From NCBI GenBank assembly GCA_035648415.1, contig DASRLO010000007.1, forward strand, positions 1 through 33,221: 33,221 nt of DNA. The letters run 5' to 3'. Below the pieces are notes generated by a model. The model was not told where the DNA came from. It did not search any database and saw only the letters and a list, made by a program, of their open reading frames with translations. This stretch comes from DATARH01 sp035648415 (lineage in GTDB: Bacteria; Pseudomonadota; Alphaproteobacteria; ATCC43930; CGMCC-115725). Shown here piece by piece: positions 1-7,638 of the stretch (the first letter of the stretch is position 1; every line of letters begins with the position of its first letter). Made by a program: the position numbers and the translations under genes.

Positions 1-93
1 TTAGCCCTCCAGCCCCCGGATCGGGCCGACGCCGTCGAGAAATCGACAGTGCTGGCGGCGCCATGACGAATTCCAGAAGACGACTGCGAAGCC
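1..93. other. Window edge, no supported gene
   Basis: This stretch lies downstream of the decarboxylase beta gene on the minus strand. A short open frame continues after the beta stop codon to another stop at the first three bases of the window, but it has no start of its own and no recognisable domain. It may be the edge of a repeat or of a gene outside the window. Confidence 0.3.
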
Positions 94-711
94 TTACTCC
101 ACTCCGCTCGCCCGCCTGAAGCGGTTTTTCAGGAGCACGCCGTCGCGCGGCGGCAGGATTCGCGGCGGCTCGTCGACGTGGATCGCGACGCGGGCGAAGA
201 GGGTGCGCTCCTTGCGCTGGACGCGTTGCGCGAAATCGGCGAGCGCCGCCTCGTCGCCGATGTCGAACGCGGCAACGATGCCGCAGGAACGCGCGACGCC
301 GGCAAGGTCGACCGCACTGTCGGTGTGGCTCGGCTGCATGCCGGTCTCGGCGTAACGGCCATTGTCGAAGACGGCGATCGCCAGATTGGGCGGCGACTGC
401 ACGCCGATTGTCGCCAGCGCGCCCAGACCCATCAGCGTGTCGCCGTCGCCGGTGACGACGAGGACCGGACGGTCGGGCCGGGCGATCGCCAGACCCAGTC
501 CGACCATCGCCGCGCCGCCCATCGCGCCCCACAAATAGAAATTGCGCTCGTCGTCGGCCACCGAGGCCGCATCGTAGGTCGTCGAGCCGAGCCCGGTGAC
601 GACGAGCAGGTCGCCGCGCCCGGCGAGCAGCACGCGGATCGCGGCGCGGCGCCAAAGGCCATTGGCTCGCCGCGGCCGGTTGCCGCCGGCTTGAGTTTCC
701 GCACCGCTCAT
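94..711 (-). CDS. Thiamine-diphosphate decarboxylase, beta (C-terminal catalytic) subunit, sulfopyruvate/phosphonopyruvate decarboxylase-like
   Basis: This 205-residue protein is the ThDP-binding half of a split 2-oxo-acid decarboxylase. The motif GDGDTLMG, followed about 25 residues later by DNGRY, is the Mg-ThDP binding signature (GDG...N), and GLGSTTYDA lies at the start of the domain. The start is the ATG at 711, which overlaps the TGA of the alpha gene (ATGA), a normal arrangement for translational coupling of two subunits. The frame stays open further upstream, but that part is a shadow of the alpha gene. Split decarboxylases of this form act on 3-sulfopyruvate (ComDE), phosphonopyruvate or related acids. 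The substrate cannot be told from sequence, and no phosphonate or coenzyme M genes are visible nearby. Confidence 0.85.
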   Translation of the reverse strand: MSGAETQAGGNRPRRANGLWRRAAIRVLLAGRGDLLVVTGLGSTTYDAASVADDERNFYLWGAMGGAAMVGLGLAIARPDRPVLVVTGDGDTLMGLGALATIGVQSPPNLAIAVFDNGRYAETGMQPSHTDSAVDLAGVARSCGIVAAFDIGDEAALADFAQRVQRKERTLFARVAIHVDEPPRILPPRDGVLLKNRFRRASGVE

Positions 712-1235
712 TTCACCCACCGCTTGGCGCCGATCAGCCGCTGCGACAGCAGCACCGCGCTCGCCAGGCCGCCGTTGAAGGCTATGTCGAGCGCGGCGGC
801 GGCGGTTTCGGCCGCATCGGCGGCGTCCTCGACGCGGTAGACCAGGACATCCATCAATTCGAGCGCCGCCTGGGCCTTCGAGCCCATCGCCACCTGCCAC
901 GGATTGAACTCGGCCCACTCGCCGCGCATCGTCACCAGCATCGTCAGCGGAAACCGGCAGGATTTCGCCAGCGACAGCATATTGACGCAGTTGCCGACGC
1001 CGCTCGACTGCATCAACAGCGCCGCCCGCTGCCCGCCAAGCCAGGCGCCGGCGGCGAGCGCGATGCCCTCCTCCTCGGTGGTGAGCGACACGGCGCGGAT
1101 CACCGGGTCGGCCCGGCACAGCTCGATCAGCCGCGCATGACCGGCATCGGGTACAAAACCGACCTGACGGATATCGGCCGCCTGCAACGCGGCGAAGATG
1201 TCGTCGCGCCAGTCGGCAAGTTCGGCATCAGCCAA
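708..1235 (-). CDS. Thiamine-diphosphate decarboxylase, alpha (N-terminal PYR-domain) subunit
   Basis: This 175-residue protein has the TPP_enzyme_N (PYR domain) fold signature. VSLTTEEEGIALAAGAWLGG carries the conserved glutamate that activates the thiamine aminopyrimidine, followed by the MQSSGVGNCVN segment. It would pair with the beta subunit, whose start it overlaps by four bases. The start is an unusual TTG at 1235. It is supported by GAGGAG eight bases upstream (1242-1247), which overlaps the end of the preceding gene, and by an in-frame TGA just beyond. The nearby ATG at 1228 is in another frame. Fused homologues carry both halves on one chain; here they are separate, as in ComD/ComE of methanogens. 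The substrate is unknown. Confidence 0.85.
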   Translation of the reverse strand: MADAELADWRDDIFAALQAADIRQVGFVPDAGHARLIELCRADPVIRAVSLTTEEEGIALAAGAWLGGQRAALLMQSSGVGNCVNMLSLAKSCRFPLTMLVTMRGEWAEFNPWQVAMGSKAQAALELMDVLVYRVEDAADAAETAAAALDIAFNGGLASAVLLSQRLIGAKRWVK

Positions 1236-1247
1236 TCGAGCCGCTCC

Positions 1248-1832
1248 TCAATGCGACCGCGGCGACGGGCAGGTTGCCTGCCTCGCGTGCGCTCGCGGCT
1301 TGCCGGCCCAGCCGGTCGCGTCGGTCGTCGCCATCGGAATGCATTCGGCAAGCTGCCCGTCGAAGAATTCCAGCCGGGGCCGCTCGCCCGGCGCGAACGC
1401 GAAATCGAAGGCGCCAAGATACCGCCATTGCTCGCCGTTATCGGAAATAACGGGAGCGAACGCAAAGGGCTTTATCGTGACCATGAAGTCGTTGCCCATC
1501 GCGCTCAGCACGGCCAGGTGATTGGCATCGATGCGGTAGATGCTGGTGCGCGCCTTGCGGGCCCAGTCCCAGCCGGGAATGTTGAACGTGTCGGACGCCA
1601 TGGAGTTGATGACGCTCAGATACCGGCCGGATTCACGGGCGTCAGGCTCGGTCAGGTAAAAATCGAGGCGCAAATTGATGTCCAGCGTGTCCTCGAAAGT
1701 GGCGACCGCCGAATAGCGCGGCACCCACAAATAATAGCCGACGTAACAGAGGGCGCCGATCGCCGGCACCGCAGCAACGCCGACCATGACCGCGCCGATC
1801 AGCAGACACCGACGGAGAAGGCTCCTGGACAC
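1248..1832 (-). CDS. Hypothetical membrane-anchored protein
   Basis: This 194-residue protein is not recognised. It starts at GTG (1832) with a short basic N-terminus (SRSLLRR), then one hydrophobic segment at about residues 9-34, and a mainly polar C-terminal domain that would lie outside the cytoplasm. The last 25 or so residues are rich in Arg, Ala and Pro and look unstructured. It lies 23 bases after the citrate synthase-like gene and 12 bases before the decarboxylase alpha gene, so it is probably co-transcribed with them. The end of its frame supplies the Shine-Dalgarno of the alpha subunit. Nothing in it suggests an enzyme; an anchor or accessory role is only a guess. Confidence 0.6.
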   Translation of the reverse strand: MSRSLLRRCLLIGAVMVGVAAVPAIGALCYVGYYLWVPRYSAVATFEDTLDINLRLDFYLTEPDARESGRYLSVINSMASDTFNIPGWDWARKARTSIYRIDANHLAVLSAMGNDFMVTIKPFAFAPVISDNGEQWRYLGAFDFAFAPGERPRLEFFDGQLAECIPMATTDATGWAGKPRAHARQATCPSPRSH

Positions 1833-1855
1833 CGGCGCGACCTAGCCTGGATGCT

Positions 1856-3082
1856 TCACTCGGCGGCCCCTCCGGAGGGTCTATCGGTGGGACGCCTACC
1901 GGTATAGCGGGCGCGCGGGCGGATCAATATGCCCGATTCATACTGCTCGATCGCATGCGCGATCCAGCCGACCGAGCGCGCGATGAGGAAAATGCCGAGC
2001 GCGGCGCCCGGCGGCAGGCCCAGCACCGTCGCGGCCATGCCGAGCCCGAAATCGACATTCGGCAGCTGCCCGGTGAGCCGGGTCGCGGCGCGCGCGACCT
2101 CCTCGATCCAATCGGCGCGGGCCGGCGCCGCCGCCTTGGCGGCAGCAAGAATCGCGACGGCTCGCGGATCGCCGCCGGGGTAGAGCGGTTGCCCCATGCC
2201 AGGCAGCTCCTCGTCGCGAGCGAGGCGCGCCGCCATCGCCGCCATCGGCGCGTCGCCCGCGGCCAGCTCGCGGCACAGCGCCTCGACCCGCGCCGAGGCG
2301 CCGCCATGCCGCCGCCCCGACAGCGCGGCGAGCGCGGCCGACACCACCGCGTAGGGCGTCGCCCCCGTCGAGGCGACGCAGCGCGCGACAAAGGCCGAGG
2401 CGTTCAGCTCATGGTCGGCCAGCAGCACCAGGCAGCGCCGCACCAAATCGGCGCCGGCGTCGTCGAGGCCCCACGCTTCGGCTAGCTGGCGATGGACCGC
2501 GCGCGGAGAAGGCTCTCCCCCGCCGACGCAGGCGGCCAACTCGCCCAGGATCCGTTGTCCAGTGCGCACCACCCCGGCGCGGCTCAGATCGAGCGCGGCG
2601 AGATCGGCCGCCGACAACTCGGCGAGGTGGATTTGGCATCGCTCGACTGAGCCGGCCCCCACCCCGGCCCTCCCCCCCTTGCGGGGAAGGGGGATAGGGA
2701 CCGGCGATCTTGCAGGCAATCCTCTCCCCCGCTTGCGGGAGAGGGTTTGCGTGGCATCCTCATCCCACAAGATCGCCGCGACCGCTTCGAGGCTCGCGCT
2801 GTCGGCAAGCTCCAGCGCGTCGTGGCCGCGATAATAGAGCCGGTGGCTCTCGATCAGACAGATCGCCGAGCCGATCACCGGCATCAGCGCCTCGGCTTGG
2901 GAGTGCGCGCCGCGCCTACCGCCGCGGCCGGCGCGAAAGCGCTCGATGTCGACGGCATCGTAGTGGCGTTCGCGGGTGTCGGCGACCTCGACCGACTGCA
3001 AGAGTCCACGGCTCACATAGGCGTACAGCGTGTCGAGCTTGATGCCGAGCAGCTCGGCGGTTTCGCGGGCGGAGAGCAGCAT
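1856..3082 (-). CDS. Citrate synthase family protein with N-terminal helix-turn-helix domain
   Basis: This 408-residue protein has two parts. Residues 1-58 (SARETAELLGIKLDTLYAYV...) form a MerR/excisionase-type helix-turn-helix. From about residue 66 it is citrate synthase-like. The three catalytic residues can be placed: His in ADHELNASAF, His in SGRRHGGAS (usual form LHGGA) and Asp in NVDFGLG. The enzyme would condense acetyl-CoA, or another acyl-CoA, with a 2-oxo acid, while the HTH suggests DNA binding, possibly autoregulation. Residues about 111-144 (Arg/Pro/Gly-rich) are encoded by a palindromic repeat inserted in frame; without it the protein would be near 375 residues. The next genes in the same direction encode a membrane protein and a 2-oxo-acid decarboxylase. 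Its substrate may not be oxaloacetate. Confidence 0.85.
   Translation of the reverse strand: MLLSARETAELLGIKLDTLYAYVSRGLLQSVEVADTRERHYDAVDIERFRAGRGGRRGAHSQAEALMPVIGSAICLIESHRLYYRGHDALELADSASLEAVAAILWDEDATQTLSRKRGRGLPARSPVPIPLPRKGGRAGVGAGSVERCQIHLAELSAADLAALDLSRAGVVRTGQRILGELAACVGGGEPSPRAVHRQLAEAWGLDDAGADLVRRCLVLLADHELNASAFVARCVASTGATPYAVVSAALAALSGRRHGGASARVEALCRELAAGDAPMAAMAARLARDEELPGMGQPLYPGGDPRAVAILAAAKAAAPARADWIEEVARAATRLTGQLPNVDFGLGMAATVLGLPPGAALGIFLIARSVGWIAHAIEQYESGILIRPRARYTGRRPTDRPSGGAAE
2652..2750 (-). repeat. Palindromic repeat element inserted in frame in a coding gene
   Basis: Two hairpins sit side by side inside the citrate synthase-like gene. One is at 2721-2744 (CCTCTCCC...GGGAGAGG, loop around GCTTGC). 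The other is at about 2668-2692 (CCCTCCCCCCTTG...GGGGAAGGGGG). GC-rich CCTCTCCC-GCAAGC-GGGAGAGG hairpins are common between genes in alphaproteobacteria. Here the frame stays open through about 33 codons, giving a low-complexity Arg/Pro/Gly stretch before the protein resumes in the expected family sequence. The effect is like the Rickettsia palindromic elements found inside genes. The exact ends are estimated from where family-like sequence stops and resumes. Confidence 0.75.
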
Positions 3083-3093
3083 TGCCGGTTACA

Positions 3094-3109
3094 TTGATTA
3101 TAAAATCAA
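3094..3109. promoter_or_regulatory. Perfect palindrome and probable promoter in a divergent intergenic region
   Basis: TTGATT-ATAA-AATCAA is a perfect inverted repeat 12 bases upstream of the citrate synthase-like start and about 60 bases upstream of the divergent cupin gene. Read on the minus strand it contains TATAAT (3104-3099), a full -10 consensus only 16 bases before the ATG at 3082. That leaves a very short or absent leader with no room for a normal ribosome-binding site. The palindrome overlaps the -10, so a dimeric repressor bound there would block transcription. The HTH domain of the adjacent protein is an obvious but untested candidate. Confidence 0.5.
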
Positions 3110-3169
3110 GATTGACTGATCAGGCCGGCCGACACAACTCTCCCGGCGCACATCACAACGGAGCCACCG

Positions 3170-3655
3170 ATGACAAAGCGCATCGATCCCGCAACGCTTC
3201 CCGTGGTCACTGGGACGCTTTACCCCTCGCCGTTCGACGAGCCGTGCCGGTCGCGACAGCGCACGCGGCTCGCCGATGCGGCGGGGCTGACGCAATACGG
3301 CGTCAACCTGGTGCGTCTGCCGCCCGGCGCGTGGTCGAGCCAGCGCCATTGGCACATCGCGCAGGACGAGTTCGTCTATGTGGTCTCAGGCGAGGTCACG
3401 CTGGTGACCGATGCCGGCGCCGAGACGCTGCGCGTCGGCGCCTGCGCCGGGTTCAAGGCCGGCGACGAAAACGGGCATCACTTGCAGAACCGCTCCACCG
3501 GCGATGCCACCTTCCTCGAGATGGGCACCAGGCCGCCCGACGACGGCGCCCATTACTCGGACATCGACATGATGGCGCCGGCCCGCGCCCAGCCCGCGCA
3601 ATACTGCCGCCGCGACGGCACGCCCTATCCGCCGCAGGAGCGGCGCGGAGCGTAA
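3170..3655 (+). CDS. Cupin domain protein
   Basis: This 161-residue protein has one cupin barrel. Motif 1 is His60-Trp-His62, Glu67 and Gly74 (HWHIAQDEFVYVVSG). Motif 2 is GDENGHHLQN with His103/104 and Asn107. This set usually binds one divalent metal. Proteins of this small type often carry labels such as transcriptional regulator or isomerase, without firm function. It is transcribed away from the citrate synthase-like operon across a shared 87-base region that holds the TTGATT palindrome, so the two could be co-regulated. The ATG at 3170 follows GGAG (3160-3163). Confidence 0.75.
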   Translation: MTKRIDPATLPVVTGTLYPSPFDEPCRSRQRTRLADAAGLTQYGVNLVRLPPGAWSSQRHWHIAQDEFVYVVSGEVTLVTDAGAETLRVGACAGFKAGDENGHHLQNRSTGDATFLEMGTRPPDDGAHYSDIDMMAPARAQPAQYCRRDGTPYPPQERRGA

Positions 3656-3734
3656 GGCTAGAAAGCCGCCAGGATCTCGCCGCGCCGCGACAGGGCCGCC
3701 GTTGCCCGCGGGGTTCCTTTGGTCGGATGCGGCG

Positions 3735-5462
3735 TCACCAGCCGAGCGCGTAGGCGGCGCGCCGCGGGTCGGCGCCGGCTTCGAGCGTGCCGCGGTCCTT
3801 GTCGACGAGGATCGCGCAGACCGCGCCCGCCAGCCATTCGAAATCGCCCCAGCGCTCGATCTTGTGGCCGCGCGCCGCGAGGTCGCTCGCCACCGCGTCC
3901 GGGAACCGGCCCTCGAGGTTGAGCCGGCCTGGGTAATAGTCGTAGGGCGCGAACGACGACGGATAGGAGTAGCTGGCGAAGCGCGGCTGCTCGATCGCGG
4001 TCTGCACGTCCTGGCCGTGCACGAAGACGTTGAGCAGCACCTGCAGCATCGCCTGGGTCTGCACGTCGCCGCCGGGCGTGCCGAACGGCAGGAACTGCGC
4101 GCCGTTGCCGCGGATCGCCAGCGCCGGGTTGGGGGTCAGGCGCGGCCGCTTGCCGGGCGCGACGCCGGCCGGGTGTTTCGGGTCGGGGCGCGACTGCGAG
4201 CCGCGGTTCGACGGGATGAACCCGGTGCCGGGCACGACCGGCGAGCCGTAGGAGCCGTCGCTCGGCGTCGCCGAGAACAGATTGCCCCAGCGGTCGGCGG
4301 CGCAGACATAGGAGGTGTCGGGCTCGGGGAACGGGTTGCCGGCGCTCGGCGCCAGCACCTGACCCGAGGCGCCGAGCGCGCCGGGCGGCGGCATCTCGGG
4401 CCAGGCCTTGCGCGGGTCGATCAGCTTGCGCCGCTCGGCCGCGTATTCCTCGGACATGAGGGTCGGCAGCGGCACGCTGCCGGTCGCCGGATCGGTGTAA
4501 TAGGCCTCGCGGTCGGCGAAGGCCAGTTTGAGCGCCTCGGTCAAATGGTGGACGTAATCGGCGCTGTTATGGCCGAGCGCCTTAACGTCGGTGCCTTCGA
4601 GCAATGCCAGGGTCTGCAGCAGCACCGGGCCCTGGCACCACGCGCCGCAGGTGAAGACTTCGAGGTCGCCAAAGCGCCGCCGCTCCGGCGGGCCGACCGG
4701 CGAGTGGTAATCGGCGAGGTCCTCGGCCGTGAGCAGCCCGCCCTCCGCCTTGTGGTAGGCGACGAATTTCCGGGCGATGTCGCCGCGGTAGAACGCGCCG
4801 CGCGCGGCTTCGAGGCCGGCCTCGCGGCTCCGCCCGTTGGAACTGCGGCTTGCAGCGGATTTCTCCTCGTCCGCCATGTACTGCAGCGAGGCGGCGAGGT
4901 CCTTCTGGTAGAACACCTCGCCCGCCTCGGGCACGCGGCCGTTCGGCACGTAGACCGCGGCGCTCGACGGCCACTGGCTGTGGCGCTCGGCGTGGCGCTT
5001 CAGGCTGTCGGCCATCAGCGGATACATCGGGAAGCCGTCGCGGGCGAGCCGGATCGCCGCCGCCGCGACATCGCCGAACCCCATCGTGCCGTAGCGCCTC
5101 AAGGCGGTGATCCACGCGTCGGGCGCGGCCGGCACCACGGTGCGCAGCACCCCGAGCGGGATCTTGCCGCCATGCTCGCGCATGAAAAGCTCCGGGTCGA
5201 GCGCGCGCGGCCAGGCGCCGAGCCCGGCGATGGTCACGACCTCCTGCTTGTCGGCGAGGTAGATCATGATCGGCGCGACGCCGGCGCAATTGACCAGGTC
5301 GCTCTGCAGCACGCCCAGCGCGATCCCCGCCGCGACCCCGGCATCGACCGCATTGCCGCCGGCTTGCAGGATGTCGAACCCGGCGGTCGAGGCCAGATAA
5401 TGCCCGGCCGCGATGGCGTGGCGGGTCACCGCGATGGTCGGCCGATGCGCAGTCATCGTCAT
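3735..5462 (-). CDS. Gamma-glutamyltransferase family protein (Ntn hydrolase)
   Basis: This 575-residue protein belongs to the gamma-glutamyltranspeptidase family. Such enzymes cut themselves into two subunits, and the new N-terminal threonine attacks gamma-glutamyl amides. The processing site is placed at Thr383 in PDTSYVCAADRWGN, which aligns with TTHYSVVD of E. coli Ggt. The PGG oxyanion motif is at residues 463-465 (FGTPGGDVQTQ). The start is the ATG at 5462, preceded at six bases by GGAGG (5469-5473). An open frame 46 codons longer has no ribosome site and is not used here. There is no signal peptide, unlike classical periplasmic Ggt, so it is probably cytoplasmic. Related cytoplasmic members act on other acyl-amides, so the substrate is open. 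Confidence 0.85.
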   Translation of the reverse strand: MTMTAHRPTIAVTRHAIAAGHYLASTAGFDILQAGGNAVDAGVAAGIALGVLQSDLVNCAGVAPIMIYLADKQEVVTIAGLGAWPRALDPELFMREHGGKIPLGVLRTVVPAAPDAWITALRRYGTMGFGDVAAAAIRLARDGFPMYPLMADSLKRHAERHSQWPSSAAVYVPNGRVPEAGEVFYQKDLAASLQYMADEEKSAASRSSNGRSREAGLEAARGAFYRGDIARKFVAYHKAEGGLLTAEDLADYHSPVGPPERRRFGDLEVFTCGAWCQGPVLLQTLALLEGTDVKALGHNSADYVHHLTEALKLAFADREAYYTDPATGSVPLPTLMSEEYAAERRKLIDPRKAWPEMPPPGALGASGQVLAPSAGNPFPEPDTSYVCAADRWGNLFSATPSDGSYGSPVVPGTGFIPSNRGSQSRPDPKHPAGVAPGKRPRLTPNPALAIRGNGAQFLPFGTPGGDVQTQAMLQVLLNVFVHGQDVQTAIEQPRFASYSYPSSFAPYDYYPGRLNLEGRFPDAVASDLAARGHKIERWGDFEWLAGAVCAILVDKDRGTLEAGADPRRAAYALGW

Positions 5463-5605
5463 GACATTCCTCCGCCCTTTGGATGGCGTAGAGTAGCGCG
5501 CGCGGCGCCCTCTGTCGAAGCGGGGGATGCGGGAACTGAATATTCGGCCGGGCCTTACGTTCTCGCTGTCGTTCCAGTTCAACCCTGCATTGGAGGCCAC
5601 AGCCT

Positions 5606-5860
5606 ATGACGCGCCCAAAGTTCACGATCACCGCCGGCATGCTTGCGCTCGGCCTCGTCTCGTTCGCCGCCGGCACGATGGCCCAGGGACGTTTTCCGGA
5701 CATCAACCGGGCCGAAGGCCGTTTGCAGGGCGCGCTCGGCGACCTGCATGCCGCCCGCGACGTGTTCGGTGGCCACAAGGCCGCCGCCGAGCGGCTGATC
5801 CAGCAGGCGCTGGGCGAATTGCAGGAAGGCAAAGGATTCGCCGCTTCGCGCGGGATGTAA
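5606..5860 (+). CDS. Small secreted hypothetical protein
   Basis: This 84-residue protein has an N-terminal signal peptide: a basic start (MTRPK), a hydrophobic core and a likely cleavage after residues AGTMA-Q. The mature part of about 57 residues is a charged, probably helical segment (RLQGALGDLHAARDVF..HKAAAERLIQQALGEL) with heptad-like spacing, suggesting a helical hairpin or coiled coil. GGAGG lies nine bases before the ATG (5592-5596). It is divergent from the gamma-glutamyltransferase gene and about 100 bases before the hydantoinase gene. It resembles small conserved periplasmic proteins of unknown function. Confidence 0.7.
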   Translation: MTRPKFTITAGMLALGLVSFAAGTMAQGRFPDINRAEGRLQGALGDLHAARDVFGGHKAAAERLIQQALGELQEGKGFAASRGM

Positions 5861-5961
5861 CCCGCGGCGACTGAAGGCAACCGGCTGTCGAGACGGCTTT
5901 GGGAGCTGCGCGGCCCGCGCTACAGTCGGTGGCGCGGGCCGTCCCGCGGGGAGCGCAGCCC

Positions 5962-7425
5962 ATGGCCGAATACGACCTCGTCATCCGGAACGGCACGGTG
6001 GTGACCGCCGCCGACACGCAGCATTGCGATGTCGGCATCAGGGACGGTACGGTGGCGACGCTCGGCCGCGGGCTGGGAGCCGGCGCCCGCGAGATCGACG
6101 CGCACGGCAGGCTCGTCCTGCCGGGGGCGATCGACAGCCACTGCCATATCGAGCAGAAATCGGGGTTCGGCGTGATGTGCGCCGACGATTTCTACAGCGC
6201 CACCGTCGCCGCCGCGTTCGGCGGCACGACGACGGTCATCCCGTTCGCCGCGCAGCATCGCGGCGAGTCGCTGCGCCAGGTCGTCGAGGACTACCGCGCG
6301 GCGGCGCTGCCCAAGGCGGTGATCGACTATGCCTTCCACCTGATCATCACCGACCCGAACGAGCAGGTGCTCGGCCAGGAGCTGCCGGCGCTGATCCAGG
6401 ACGGCTACACCTCGTTCAAGGTCTACATGACCTACGATGCGATGCGGCTCGACGACGGCGAGATGCTCGACATCCTGGCGGTCGCGCGGCGCGAGGGCGC
6501 CCTCGTCATGATCCACGCCGAGAACCACGACATGATCAAATGGCTGACCAGCCGGCTGTTGGAACGCGGGCTCGGCAACCCGCGCTATCACGCGGTCAGC
6601 CACGCCCGCATCGCCGAGGGCGAGGCGACCAACCGCGCGGTCGCGCTCTCGCAGCTCCTGGACGTGCCGATCCTCATCGTCCACGTCTCGGCCGCCGAGG
6701 CGATCGAGGTGATCCGCGGCGCGCAGACAGAGGGCCTCAAAATCTACGGCGAGACCTGCCCGCAATATCTGTTCCTGACCGCCGACGACATCGGCATGGA
6801 TCTGGAGGGCACCAAGTTCTGCTGCTCGCCGCCGCCGCGCGACCATGCCGCGCAGGAGGCGGTGTGGCGCGGCCTCCAGAACGGCACGTTTCAGGTGTTC
6901 TCGTCGGACCACGCGCCCTACCGCTACGACGAAACCGGCAAACTCTTGAAAGGCGACAAGACCACTTTCAAGGACACCGCCAACGGCGTGCCCGGCATCG
7001 AGCTGCGCGTGCCGCTGCTGTTTTCCGAAGGGGTGCGGACCGGCCGCATCGACCTCAACCGCTTTGTCGCGCTGACCGCGGCCAACCACGCGCGGCTCTA
7101 CGGGCTCTACCCGAAAAAGGGCACGATCGCGGTCGGCGGCGACGCCGACATCGCCATCTGGGATCCCGACCGCCACACCATCGTCACCGCCGGGATGCTG
7201 CACGACAACACCGGCTACACCCCCTATGAGGGCCGCCACATCACCGGCTGGCCGGTGACGGTGATCTCCCGCGGGCGCATCGTGATCGAGAACGACGAAC
7301 TGATCGCCGAGCGCGGCAGCGGCGAGTTTTTGCCGTGCGCGCTGTCGGAGATGGCCCGGCCGTTGGGGCGGGCGACGCCAGAACTCGCCTTTGTCGCGGA
7401 GAAGAGTGGGCAGCCGCTTCTGTAG
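5962..7425 (+). CDS. hydA: Dihydropyrimidinase / D-hydantoinase
   Basis: This 487-residue protein is a cyclic amidohydrolase that opens dihydropyrimidine or 5-substituted hydantoin rings to N-carbamoyl amino acids. All six metal ligands of the binuclear centre are visible: His60 and His62 (DSHCHIEQ), carboxylated Lys153 (SFKVYMTY), His185 (MIHAENHD), His241 (IVHVSAA) and Asp316 (SSDHAPY). The start is the ATG at 5962 (MAEYDLVIRNG), where family homology begins; the frame is open 21 codons further upstream but without family sequence. The next enzyme gene on the same strand is an N-carbamoyl-D-amino-acid hydrolase. That makes D-hydantoinase activity more likely than pyrimidine breakdown alone. 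Confidence 0.92.
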   Translation: MAEYDLVIRNGTVVTAADTQHCDVGIRDGTVATLGRGLGAGAREIDAHGRLVLPGAIDSHCHIEQKSGFGVMCADDFYSATVAAAFGGTTTVIPFAAQHRGESLRQVVEDYRAAALPKAVIDYAFHLIITDPNEQVLGQELPALIQDGYTSFKVYMTYDAMRLDDGEMLDILAVARREGALVMIHAENHDMIKWLTSRLLERGLGNPRYHAVSHARIAEGEATNRAVALSQLLDVPILIVHVSAAEAIEVIRGAQTEGLKIYGETCPQYLFLTADDIGMDLEGTKFCCSPPPRDHAAQEAVWRGLQNGTFQVFSSDHAPYRYDETGKLLKGDKTTFKDTANGVPGIELRVPLLFSEGVRTGRIDLNRFVALTAANHARLYGLYPKKGTIAVGGDADIAIWDPDRHTIVTAGMLHDNTGYTPYEGRHITGWPVTVISRGRIVIENDELIAERGSGEFLPCALSEMARPLGRATPELAFVAEKSGQPLL

Positions 7426-7434
7426 GAGTATCGA

Positions 7435-7632
7435 ATGTGGCGACGAGGCGGCGGCCTACTGTTTTGGTTGCTCGCTGCTGTATGTGTATGGCCAATTGGA
7501 GGAAGGATTTTACCTGAATTCATCCGAAGTGTTTTCTACGATCGCATAATTCACTCATTTGGTCCGATTCTCACCACTTATGGTCCGTCGGTCATACTGG
7601 CAGCAAGCGTAGGGCGGATGAGCGCAGCGTAA
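7435..7632 (+). CDS. Possible small membrane protein
   Basis: A 65-residue frame begins nine bases after the hydantoinase stop, with GGAG six bases before the ATG. The N-terminal 25 residues (GGGLLFWLLAAVCVWPIGG) are hydrophobic enough to span the membrane, and a second weakly hydrophobic stretch lies at about residues 43-60. Its last few codons fall in the palindromic repeat at 7609-7638, so the original end may have been replaced. Base composition falls here compared with its neighbours. No family is recognised, and it may not be expressed. Confidence 0.4.
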   Translation: MWRRGGGLLFWLLAAVCVWPIGGRILPEFIRSVFYDRIIHSFGPILTTYGPSVILAASVGRMSAA

Positions 7633-7638
7633 TCCGCC
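7609..7638 (+). repeat. 30-bp hairpin repeat, copy 1
   Basis: The repeat begins GTAGGGCGGAT and ends ATCCGCC, with a perfect 7-bp stem GGCGGAT/ATCCGCC around GAGCGCAGCGTA. It is a widely dispersed short repeat type. A second copy in the opposite orientation lies at 8049-8078. Confidence 0.8.

Noticed and set aside
3702..5609. Long plus-strand open frame of about 635 codons opposite the gamma-glutamyltransferase gene
   Set aside because: It is the antisense shadow of a gene with clear family motifs. Its translation is Arg/Ala/Gly-rich without any domain.
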